Source of the DNA: Marinospirillum minutulum DSM 6287
GTDB lineage: Bacteria > Pseudomonadota > Gammaproteobacteria > Pseudomonadales > Halomonadaceae
NCBI RefSeq assembly: GCF_000422325.1
Contig: NZ_AULO01000011.1
Location: forward strand, 1 to 64,000
Reading direction: 5' to 3'
Length of the DNA stretch: 64,000 nucleotides
Made by a program: the position numbers and the translations under genes. Under the pieces are notes generated by a model. The model searched no databases and was not told the origin of the DNA. It was given only the letters and a program-made list of their open reading frames with translations. The stretch's first letter is position 1. The number at the start of each line of letters is the position of its first letter. This document shows, piece after piece, positions 7,028-14,553 of the stretch.

Positions 7028-8071
7028 ATGGGTAATCAAGACTTTAAACAGCTTTTAGGTACTGACTTGCCTATTATTCAAGCCCCTATGGCGGGTGTTC
7101 AGGGCAGTGCTTTGGCTGTTGCGGTAAGCGAGGCGGGTGGTTTAGGTTCTTTACCCTGCGCTATGTTAAGTCCTGAACAGTTGATTGCTGAAATTAACCG
7201 CATTAAAGCTGCCACAGCCAAACCTGTTAATTTTAATTTTTTCTGTCATGAAATGCCTGCCTTTGATGAAAAGAAGCAAGCGGCTTGGCAAGTAAGGCTT
7301 AAACCTTATTTTGATGAGCTGGACATAGATTCAGATAGCTTACCTGCTGGTGCTAGCCGCACACCTTTTAATCCTACTACGGCAGATTTACTTGAAGCCT
7401 ATAAACCAGAAATTATTAGCTTTCATTTTGGCCTGCCCAATAAAGAGCTAATGGCACGTATTAAAGGTTGGGGTACTAAAATCATTTCTACTGCTACAAC
7501 ACTTAAAGAAGCTTTGTGGTTAGAAGCTAAGGGTGTTGATGCCATTATTGCTCAGGGCTTAGAAGCCGGTGGGCATAGAGGGATGTTTTTATCGGCGGAT
7601 ATAACCACGCAAGTTGGTTTGGCTGCTTTAGTGCCGCAAATTGTCAGCCAAGTGAAAGTGCCGGTAATTGCAGCCGGTGGCCTTGCCGATGCGAAAGGTG
7701 TACAGGCTGCTTTATTGCTGGGTGCGACAGCAGTGCAAGTAGGTACTGCTTACTTGCTGTGTAATGAAGCTAACACCAGTCAGCTGCACCGTGCGGCGTT
7801 AAAAAGCACTCAAGCTGAACACACGGCTTTAACGACTATTTTTACGGGTAAGCCAGCTAGAGGCATAGTGAATCGAGCCATTAAAGAGCTGGGTTATATT
7901 AGTAAAGAAGCGCCAGCTTTTCCTTATGCTTCGATTGAAATGGGTAAGTTGCGTGCTGCTGCTGAAAAGAACAATTCCGCAGAATTTTCATCGCTTTGGT
8001 CGGGTCAAAACCCATCTGGCTGTAAAGAAATTTCAGCGAGTGAATTAACCAAGCAGTTAGCAGGATTTTGA
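7028..8071 (+). CDS. Nitronate monooxygenase (FMN-dependent, NMO class I type)
   Basis: 347 residues forming an FMN-binding TIM barrel. Visible family features are LPIIQAPMAGVQGSALAVAVSEAGGLGSLPC near the N-terminus, the QGLEAGGHRG loop (about 178-187) with the histidine used in catalysis by bacterial nitronate monooxygenases, and the phosphate-binding AAGGLADAKGVQAALLLGATAVQVGT stretch. The enzyme oxidises propionate-3-nitronate or alkyl nitronates with O2, using FMN. It is the first ordinary chromosomal gene after the cassette array and has no obvious operon partner. Enoyl-ACP reductase FabK shares this fold, but the sequence pattern here is closer to NMO. Confidence 0.88.
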   Translation: MGNQDFKQLLGTDLPIIQAPMAGVQGSALAVAVSEAGGLGSLPCAMLSPEQLIAEINRIKAATAKPVNFNFFCHEMPAFDEKKQAAWQVRLKPYFDELDIDSDSLPAGASRTPFNPTTADLLEAYKPEIISFHFGLPNKELMARIKGWGTKIISTATTLKEALWLEAKGVDAIIAQGLEAGGHRGMFLSADITTQVGLAALVPQIVSQVKVPVIAAGGLADAKGVQAALLLGATAVQVGTAYLLCNEANTSQLHRAALKSTQAEHTALTTIFTGKPARGIVNRAIKELGYISKEAPAFPYASIEMGKLRAAAEKNNSAEFSSLWSGQNPSGCKEISASELTKQLAGF

Positions 8072-8135
8072 TCACCAGACTTGATAAATCAGGAAAACTA
8101 TTGCTGGAGCGGAGGTTGCTGCTTGGCTGTTAATA

Positions 8136-8435
8136 TTACTTCAAATGATTTTGAGGTAATTGTGATTGGCTAAGAACCGCAACAATCAGAATAAAGCCAT
8201 CTTCGTTGGTAAAGTAGGTAATGTGCTTTCCAACTGGGAAGTAGAAGCCATTAGTGTAAAGTTCATCACAGCTTCTTCCAACTGCAGGGTTGTCTGCAAG
8301 CATTTGAAAAACAGTAAGTAGCTTGTCCCTGTAGGTGTTCCATTGCGCTTCTGAGAAGTTTGCAACGGTGTAGTTTCTGATCTTGTATAGGTGGCTTTGC
8401 GCCAACTTACTCAGTTTATATTTTTTGGCAGCCAT
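8136..8435 (-). CDS. ParE/RelE-superfamily toxin
   Basis: 99 residues. The N-terminal YKLSKLAQSHLYKIRNYTVANFSEAQWNTYRDKLLTVFQMLADNP is the helical hairpin of the ParE family. GRSCDELYTNGFYFPVGKHITYFTNEDGFILIVAVLSQSQLP carries the typical R-x-x-D...G...F...H-x-I-Y pattern of ParE-like toxins. It lies 8 bases downstream of its Phd-type antitoxin on the same strand, a standard type II module. The target (gyrase for ParE) is inferred from the family. Both genes look intact. Confidence 0.87.
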   Translation of the reverse strand: MAAKKYKLSKLAQSHLYKIRNYTVANFSEAQWNTYRDKLLTVFQMLADNPAVGRSCDELYTNGFYFPVGKHITYFTNEDGFILIVAVLSQSQLPQNHLK

Positions 8436-8443
8436 GCTTTAGG

Positions 8444-8686
8444 TTACAAACTCTTTAGGAATGTTTCACCATCGACTAGCTTGCCTTGTGCTAAGTCTTC
8501 TTTTGCAGACTCAAAGCAATGTTTAATGTAATCCGCTTTCATCACTTCAAGTTCTTCGAAGTCTTTAATTGACATAACAACGGCAGTGTCTTTGTTGTTT
8601 TTGCTGATCTTCACTGGCGCTCGTTGAGCACTCAGAAGTAGTTCGCCAAAATTACGTTTAGCGTCATTTGCTGTTAGCGTGTGCAT
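8444..8686 (-). CDS. Phd/YefM-type antitoxin
   Basis: 80 residues. MHTLTANDAKRNFGELLLSAQRAPVKISKNNKDTAVVMSIKDFEELE is the Phd/YefM DNA-binding fold (residues 1-47), with the usual T-A-x-D-A-K-x-x-F-G-E pattern. The tail (about 48-80) is the toxin-binding segment. It precedes and presumably autorepresses the module with the ParE-like toxin. The sequence upstream (8687-8802) is AT-rich and probably holds the promoter. Confidence 0.87.
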   Translation of the reverse strand: MHTLTANDAKRNFGELLLSAQRAPVKISKNNKDTAVVMSIKDFEELEVMKADYIKHCFESAKEDLAQGKLVDGETFLKSL

Positions 8687-8802
8687 GTTCTAGCTCCAAA
8701 ACCGTGTTATTAGTTAGATTGTAGGCGTTAGCACAAAAAGATCAAATTAATTAAATCGTGCGATTCCTTAAAATAAGCTGACAAGTCTTCTCTGATATTT
8801 AG

Positions 8803-11181
8803 CTAAGGCACTAGCTTTAATTTGCTTCGGGTATTCTGCTCGATATCTTTTTCTGCTAAGTGTTGTGGGTAGTAGCGCCCTTCACTATAAGCCTTGGCTT
8901 GGTCTGAATAGTGTTTATCAAACTTCACGCCGCTTTGCCCTACTGGGTTAATACCTAAGGCTTGTTCGGGCGCAGCAAAATCAATTAACCGGCGGGTTGA
9001 TGGGCCGTATTCCACTGCCCAAGGTGCGCTGCTGTAACTGGTTGATAAATTATTAGGTAGCTCATGGCCACCTGGTACTGCAAAACCACCTACATTAAAT
9101 AGCTTGTCTAAAGGTTTTTGTGCGCCTAAAGGGTGATTGTGCGTAAGCGTATGCGCTTTGCCCCATTGCCAATCGTCTAGCTTAGGGCCAAGTGTTTTAT
9201 TAAGGTGCTTTAAAGTTGCCTGCCAAGCTTGGCCAACGACCACTTGGCGAGCTTGGTTGGTACCGGCTTGTTGGTTATTCCACCAAGGCGAAGCAGGGTC
9301 GGCAGCTAGTAAGGGTAGGGCGCTGTCAATAATCCGTGTGCTAAGCAGGTTATTAAAGGTTGCTTCGCCTAATTCATCTAAAAAAGTGGCTATTAATAGC
9401 TGGTAGGTAAATTCCGTAAACACTGTTGGTAAATAGCTGTTAGTTGGGAAGTTGCCTGGCCATTTTGCTAACTGGTTAATCAGTAGGGTTTCTTCTTTAC
9501 TGCTGGCGCTGGCGTATAAATCGCCTAATAAGGGTTTTAGCAGGCGTGGTGCATAGCCACTTTGTTCGCCTAGCTGTACGGCTTGGCTGTTTTGGGTATT
9601 CCATTGTTTGTTGGGCTGACTAAGTTCTTTGATTAGCTGCTCGCCACGGTCGGCTAGGTTGTAATAGCCAGGCAGTGGTACTTGATTAGGTGAAGCCGGC
9701 AGGTAGTTTGCAGAAACGATATAACCTCGTTTGGGGTTTTCTTCTTGCGGGTTATCGCTAAAAGGGTAGAAGCCGTATTTTTTAGCTTGGGCTGTTTGGC
9801 TGTCGAGTATAAAAGCAGGCTGAGTGCTGGTATCACGAATTGGCATTTTACCTGCAGCCCACCAAGCAATGTCGCCTTCAGCATTAGCCCAAACCAAATT
9901 TAACCCAGGGGCATGAATTTTACTGGCTGCTGCACGGGCTTTTTCTAGTGTGTTAGCACGGTTGAAGTCGTAAAAAGCTTCTAGAATGGGGTTTTCGGTT
10001 TCTAAAAAAGCCCACCAGAGTGCAATGGGCGTGTCGGGTATTTCTTCACCTAGCGCTGCGTTAATAATGGGGCCAAAGTCTGAGCTATAAAGGGTTAGCT
10101 CTTCAGCTGGCTGGCCTTTTATGGCGATTAGCTCGGTATGACTGGTTAAATTATCCCAGTTAGGTGGCAGGGCGATTAGGTCTAAGTCATCATTTTGAAA
10201 CATGGTTAGTGACCAGCCAAATGCTTGGTTATGGCCTAAGAGTGCAAAAGGGTTCAAGGCTTGAAAATGCCCATACAATTCAAAACTGGGTGTTTGTAGA
10301 TGCGCTTCATACCAAACGGCCGGTACAGAAAAACCGATATGCGGGTCGCCAGCCAACAGGGGCTTGCCGCTTTGGGTTTTACTGCCTGCCATGACCCAAG
10401 CATTGCTGCCTTCAAACTGAGGAAGGTTAGGTTCAAAAAGAGCCGCTTGGCTAACTTCTGCCAAAGCATTTAAACCCTGCCAATCTTTTGCGGTAAGTTT
10501 ACTGCTGCTTGGTGAATTGGTGTGTGGCGTTTCAGGATAGATAACATCGCCTTGGCTGGGGGTGTTTAAATCAAAAATGCGTAAATAGTCTTCGCCTAAT
10601 TCATCACGAATATAGGTGAGCACTGGCTCGGTACGAAAAGCGGCGGCAAAGCTGTAGGCTAAATAACCGGCCACGCTGATGGTATCTTCGGCTGTAAAAG
10701 GGCGAGGGGTAATGCCTAATAAATCGAACTCTAGGGGTTTAGCGCGGGTGGCTTGGTATTGGTTAATGCCATCTAAATATGCATTTAAGCTTTGCATGGA
10801 TGGGCTGCTAGGGTCTAGCGTTGTTAAATAGCTTTTGGCGTGTTGGTGAAGGCGCAGGGTACGAAACAGCCGGTCGATTTTAACGGTTTTTTCGCCTAGC
10901 ACTTCAGAAAGCTGGCCTTGGGCTAAGCGACGTACCATTTCCATTTGAAATAAACGGTCTTGGGCGTGCACATAACCCAGCGCACGGTAAGCATCTAGCT
11001 CGGTTGCGGCTTGAATGTGCGGCACACCGCGTTCATCGTAACGAACACTCACCGCTTCGCTTAGCTGCTCTAGTTTTATTTCACCACTCCGCTGGGGTAG
11101 CTTTTGTTGGATAAACCCATAGCCACCTAGGGTAAGTGTTATTAGTAAAACTAGAATAAAAATAGCTAAGCGTTTCATCAA
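8803..11181 (-). CDS. Penicillin acylase family protein (Ntn hydrolase)
   Basis: 792 residues, the size of penicillin G / acyl-homoserine-lactone acylase precursors. A hydrophobic N-terminus (about residues 4-22) should direct export to the periplasm. The alpha-subunit start is recognisable (VRYDERGVPHIQAATELDAYRALGYVHAQDRLFQMEM, 47-82). The autocatalytic cleavage site is EGSNAWV with the predicted nucleophile S259, preceding GKPLLAGDPHIGFSVP. The precursor would be cut into alpha and beta chains there. Substrate could be an acyl-homoserine lactone or another amide; it cannot be assigned. It is followed on the same strand by no partner, and dusA lies 32 bases upstream, so the two may be cotranscribed. 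Confidence 0.88.
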   Translation of the reverse strand: MMKRLAIFILVLLITLTLGGYGFIQQKLPQRSGEIKLEQLSEAVSVRYDERGVPHIQAATELDAYRALGYVHAQDRLFQMEMVRRLAQGQLSEVLGEKTVKIDRLFRTLRLHQHAKSYLTTLDPSSPSMQSLNAYLDGINQYQATRAKPLEFDLLGITPRPFTAEDTISVAGYLAYSFAAAFRTEPVLTYIRDELGEDYLRIFDLNTPSQGDVIYPETPHTNSPSSSKLTAKDWQGLNALAEVSQAALFEPNLPQFEGSNAWVMAGSKTQSGKPLLAGDPHIGFSVPAVWYEAHLQTPSFELYGHFQALNPFALLGHNQAFGWSLTMFQNDDLDLIALPPNWDNLTSHTELIAIKGQPAEELTLYSSDFGPIINAALGEEIPDTPIALWWAFLETENPILEAFYDFNRANTLEKARAAASKIHAPGLNLVWANAEGDIAWWAAGKMPIRDTSTQPAFILDSQTAQAKKYGFYPFSDNPQEENPKRGYIVSANYLPASPNQVPLPGYYNLADRGEQLIKELSQPNKQWNTQNSQAVQLGEQSGYAPRLLKPLLGDLYASASSKEETLLINQLAKWPGNFPTNSYLPTVFTEFTYQLLIATFLDELGEATFNNLLSTRIIDSALPLLAADPASPWWNNQQAGTNQARQVVVGQAWQATLKHLNKTLGPKLDDWQWGKAHTLTHNHPLGAQKPLDKLFNVGGFAVPGGHELPNNLSTSYSSAPWAVEYGPSTRRLIDFAAPEQALGINPVGQSGVKFDKHYSDQAKAYSEGRYYPQHLAEKDIEQNTRSKLKLVP

Positions 11182-11213
11182 AATATCCTTTTTTAGTTAA
11201 GCCCTTAAAAACT

Positions 11214-12209
11214 TCACATTTCTGGTACTTGTGCCAAAGCTTCTTCTAATAACTCAACACCTGCGCCGGTTATATGTGCGCCTTCGCTTAATATTCGGCG
11301 AAAGCGTCTAGCGCCTGGTACGCCTTGAAAAACGCCTAGTAAGGGGCGCATTAAGGGATTAAGGCGATCACCAGCAATCAGTCTTTCTTCTACATAGGGT
11401 AGGTAATTACGAATAGCCTGATGCTGGGTTAAGCCATTATCTGCTTCACCATAAAGTTGTTGGTCTACTTGGGCAACCAGCCAAGGGTTGTTCCAAAGGG
11501 CTCGCCCTAGCATCACAGAGTCAACTTTTTCTAAGTGGGTTTTGCATTCTTCTAGGGTATTAATGCCGCCATTTATAGCAATGACTAAATCTGGGTGTTG
11601 GGCTTTTAAGCGTTCCACACGGGCGTAATTAAGGGGTGGCACTTCACGGTTTTGTTTGGGCGATAAACCTTGTAACCAAGCTTTTCTGGCATGCAGAATA
11701 AAAATCTTACAACCAGCGGCTTTGATCTGTTCAATAAAGGCTTCTAAATCTTCGTCTTCATCTTGGTCATCAATACCAATGCGGCACTTAATGGTAACCG
11801 GCAGGTGAGTGGCGGCTTGCATGGCTTGAAAGCAATCGCTAACCAGTTGAGGGTGTGCCATTAAGCAAGCGCCCATTAAGTTGTTTTGTACTCTATCGCT
11901 TGGGCAACCCACATTCAGGTTAACTTCGTTATAGCCCCACTCGGTAGCCATTTTTGTGCAAAGTGCTAGGTCTGTAGGGTTGCTACCACCTAGCTGTAAA
12001 GCAACTGGCTGTTCTTCGGCTGAAAAATCTAAAAACCTTTGTGGATCTTTGCCATGCAAAAGAGCACCGGTGGTAATCATTTCTGTATAAAGCAGGGTTT
12101 TATTACTTAATAGGCGTAAAAAATACCGAAAATGGCGGTTGGTAACGTCCAGCATGGGGGCTAAAGAAAAACGAGGGTAGGGTTGGTTACCCCAAAGCTG
12201 TAAAGGCAT
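11214..12209 (-). CDS. dusA: tRNA-dihydrouridine synthase A
   Basis: 331 residues, the normal length for DusA, which reduces uridines 20/20a in the tRNA D-loop using FMN and NADPH. FSLAPMLDVTNRHFRYFLRLL opens the FMN barrel, and LNVGCPSDRVQ carries the glycine-cysteine loop. Nearby NLMGACLMAHP includes the catalytic-cysteine region. INGGINTLEE and VMLGRALWNNPW are the phosphate-binding strands. The TEMITTGALLHG segment separates DusA from DusB and DusC. The start codon is the only ATG near the N-terminal motif. It lies upstream of, and in line with, the acylase gene. Confidence 0.95.
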   Translation of the reverse strand: MPLQLWGNQPYPRFSLAPMLDVTNRHFRYFLRLLSNKTLLYTEMITTGALLHGKDPQRFLDFSAEEQPVALQLGGSNPTDLALCTKMATEWGYNEVNLNVGCPSDRVQNNLMGACLMAHPQLVSDCFQAMQAATHLPVTIKCRIGIDDQDEDEDLEAFIEQIKAAGCKIFILHARKAWLQGLSPKQNREVPPLNYARVERLKAQHPDLVIAINGGINTLEECKTHLEKVDSVMLGRALWNNPWLVAQVDQQLYGEADNGLTQHQAIRNYLPYVEERLIAGDRLNPLMRPLLGVFQGVPGARRFRRILSEGAHITGAGVELLEEALAQVPEM

Positions 12210-12501
12210 ATATTAAGGTCACTAGCTAACTAAAAGACTAGCAAGTGTAACCTTAGAAAAATAAAATGGCGACTCTTACAGGGGGGGGGGAGGTAAGGTC
12301 GCCGAGGCATTGCAAGTATGCAGTTTAGGGTGATAACAGGAAATTTATACAGAACAAGTAGGTAATTATTTTATAAAAATTGATGTTTGTGAAGGTGGCT
12401 TAATGTCGCAGAAAGTGTTGGCAATGCACTCAGTGCTGGAATCTCTTATACTTAGAGCTTGGGTTTTATTTTTATTTTCTTTGTCAGCAGGATGAACAAG
12501 C
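12210..12501. other. dusA-gltX divergent intergenic region with a G10 tract
   Basis: 292 bases between divergent genes. A run of ten G residues lies at 12281-12290, striking in otherwise AT-rich spacer sequence. TATACT at about 12449-12454 could be the -10 box for gltX, but no good -35 lies at the right distance. No small gene or tRNA is visible. Confidence 0.6.
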
Positions 12502-14016
12502 ATGACTGTGCGCACTCGTATTGCTCCATCACCCACCGGTGATCCCCACGTTGGTACCGCTTATATCGCGTTGTTTAACTTATGTTTTGCCCGTCAACAT
12601 CAGGGTAAGTTTATTCTGCGGATTGAAGACACTGATCAACAGCGTTCAACTGCTGCATCTGAACAAAAGATTTTTGATTCCTTACGCTGGTTAGGTTTGG
12701 ATTGGGATGAGGGGCCGGATGTAGGCGGTGAATTTGGCCCTTATCGCCAAAGCGAGCGCCGTGATATTTATGGTAAATATGCGCAAGAGCTGCTGGATAA
12801 AGGCAAGGCGTTTAAATGCTATCGTACACCTGAAGAACTAGATGAATTGCGCCGTGAGCGTCAGCTAGCGGGGCATTCAACGGCTTTAAAACCTTCAGAC
12901 TTATATTTACCTGAGGAAGAAGTGGCTAGGCGTAGTGCGGCTAATGCGCCTTTTGTGGTGCGTATGCTAGTGCCTGAGGGTGAAGGTGCCTGTGAGATAG
13001 ATGATTTGCTGCGTGGCAAAATTGAATTGGACTGGAGCATGGTGGATGCACAGATTCTTTTAAAATCAGACGGTATGCCCACCTACCATTTAGCTAACGT
13101 GGTCGATGATCATTTAATGCAGATAACCCACGTTTTGCGGGGTGAAGAATGGATTAACTCGGCACCTAAGCATAAATTGTTGTATGAATATTTTGGTTGG
13201 GAAATGCCGGTGCTTTGTCACTTACCGCTTTTACGTAACCCAGATAAATCCAAGCTGTCTAAACGTAAGAACCCTACCTCGATTAATTTTTACCAGCGCA
13301 TGGGTTACTTCCCTCAAGCCTTGCTTAACTATTTAGGTCGTATGGGCTGGTCTATGCCTAACGAGCAAGAAAAATTCAGCCTAGAAGAAATGGTTGCTAA
13401 CTTTGATATTGCAAGGGTTTCTTTAGGTGGTCCGGTATTTGATGTTGAAAAACTGAGCTGGCTGAATGGCTTGTATTTGCGTGAAGATTATAACGACGAA
13501 GAGTTAATTGCCGAACTGGTTAAGTGGGCATTTAATAGCGATTACGTTAAGCAAATTATGCCGCAGCTGCGTCCGCGCATTGAAATGCTGTCTGATATAG
13601 CGCCTTTGGCGAGCTTTTTCTTTAGCGGTATGCCTAAGGTAACTAAAGCTGACTATTTAGACCTAGGTATAGAAGAAGCCGACCTGGTTGAGTTATTTCA
13701 GTTGTTAGTTTGGGAAATGGATAGCCTAACCGACTGGAACAAAGATGCCATTTTAAATACGGTTAAAGCCTTGGCTGATAATGCTGGCTTAAAAATGAAA
13801 GGCTATTTGCAGCCAGTTTTTGTAGCCATTAGCGGCAGCACTACTTCAACGTCAGTCTTAGATGCCATGGTTATTCTAGGGCCAGACATGAGTCGTGCAC
13901 GTTTGCGCTTTGCTTTAAATCTGCTAACCAATGGGCAAGGGCCTTCTAAAAAGCAGATTAAGAAGCTTGAAAAGGCTTATCAAGCCTTTTTGGTAACTAA
14001 AAATGCATCTAATTAA
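12502..14016 (+). CDS. gltX: Glutamate--tRNA ligase
   Basis: 504 residues, class I synthetase charging tRNA-Glu. The HIGH-type signature is [17 protein letters not shown] (10-26) and the KMSKS-type loop is [12 protein letters not shown] (about 248-259). The Rossmann core, the glutamate-recognising [10 protein letters not shown] and an all-helical anticodon-binding C-terminus are all present. Length and the [26 protein letters not shown] region fit the canonical bacterial enzyme, not the short Glu-Q paralogue. A tRNA-Glu gene lies about 170 bases downstream. Confidence 0.96.
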   Translation: MTVRTRIAPSPTGDPHVGTAYIALFNLCFARQHQGKFILRIEDTDQQRSTAASEQKIFDSLRWLGLDWDEGPDVGGEFGPYRQSERRDIYGKYAQELLDKGKAFKCYRTPEELDELRRERQLAGHSTALKPSDLYLPEEEVARRSAANAPFVVRMLVPEGEGACEIDDLLRGKIELDWSMVDAQILLKSDGMPTYHLANVVDDHLMQITHVLRGEEWINSAPKHKLLYEYFGWEMPVLCHLPLLRNPDKSKLSKRKNPTSINFYQRMGYFPQALLNYLGRMGWSMPNEQEKFSLEEMVANFDIARVSLGGPVFDVEKLSWLNGLYLREDYNDEELIAELVKWAFNSDYVKQIMPQLRPRIEMLSDIAPLASFFFSGMPKVTKADYLDLGIEEADLVELFQLLVWEMDSLTDWNKDAILNTVKALADNAGLKMKGYLQPVFVAISGSTTSTSVLDAMVILGPDMSRARLRFALNLLTNGQGPSKKQIKKLEKAYQAFLVTKNASN

Positions 14017-14034
14017 AATAATTTAAAATAAAGC

Positions 14035-14073
14035 TTGACGGTGCGTAGGGTGCAGCCTATTATACGCACCGTC
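14035..14073 (+). promoter_or_regulatory. tRNA operon promoter nested in a perfect inverted repeat
   Basis: -35 TTGACG (14035-14040), a 17-base spacer and -10 TATTAT (14058-14063), followed by a GC-rich discriminator (ACGCACC) typical of stable-RNA promoters under stringent control. GACGGTGCGTA (14037-14047) and TACGCACCGTC (14063-14073) form a perfect 11-bp inverted repeat around a 15-base loop, so the -35 box, spacer and -10 box all lie inside or against the palindrome. The hairpin could also end gltX transcripts, but no U-run follows. Confidence 0.75.
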
Positions 14074-14086
14074 TTCAGGACATCGT

Positions 14087-14162
<76 letters not shown>

Positions 14163-14185
14163 ACAAATGCAGTAAAAGTATCAAC

Positions 14186-14261
14186 GTCCCATTCGTCTAG
14201 TGGTCCAGGACACCGCCCTTTCACGGCGGTAACAGGGGTTCGAACCCCCTATGGGACGCCA
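14186..14261 (+). tRNA. tRNA-Glu (anticodon TTC)
   Basis: 76 bases including CCA. Acceptor GTCCCAT / ATGGGAC, anticodon stem CCGCC / GGCGG with loop CTTTCAC (anticodon TTC), T-arm AGGGG-TTCGAAC-CCCCT. It is transcribed with the tRNA-Ala 23 bases upstream and lies close to gltX, whose product charges it. Confidence 0.97.
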
Positions 14262-14553
14262 ATTTTACAGCAGCACCTTTTCAAGTTGTTCATTTTTGCT
14301 ATTTATCCACAAATTAACCAACCTATTAATCAGACTTAGATTCTGATTTTTCTTGTTTTAATTTTTATAATAAATTCTGCTAGCTGGTTATTGCAGCTTG
14401 GCTTCTATTGCTGATGAATACTGGCTTGTGCTGTTTATCTAGTTAGGCCTGATTAAAAAATGAGCTTTTTAAGGTGGGGGTTATGCCTGTTGGCCTAGGC
14501 CTAATTATTAAGGTGTTGTCCACTACCTTATCCACAGATCTTGTGGATAAGGC
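14262..14553. promoter_or_regulatory. AT-rich gap with three perfect DnaA boxes
   Basis: TTATCCACA occurs at 14303-14311 and again at 14528-14536. Its exact complement TGTGGATAA occurs at 14542-14550. The last two form a perfect 11-bp inverted repeat (CCTTATCCACA / TGTGGATAAGG, 14526-14552) whose 5-base centre contains GATC. The sequence between is AT-rich with T-tracts. The palindrome ends one base before the stop codon of the gene on the - strand but lacks a U-run, so it is a poor intrinsic terminator. DnaA binding is the natural reading. Confidence 0.65.

Noticed and set aside
14526-14552. Intrinsic terminator for the PilZ/HD-GYP gene
   Set aside because: The perfect stem follows the stop codon directly but is not followed by a U-run on the - strand, and its arms are exact DnaA boxes.
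14262-14553. Chromosomal replication origin
   Set aside because: Three DnaA boxes and AT-rich sequence are suggestive, but none of dnaA, dnaN, rpmH, mnmG or parAB is in the window and only one GATC was noted at the boxes. A titration or regulatory site is more likely.
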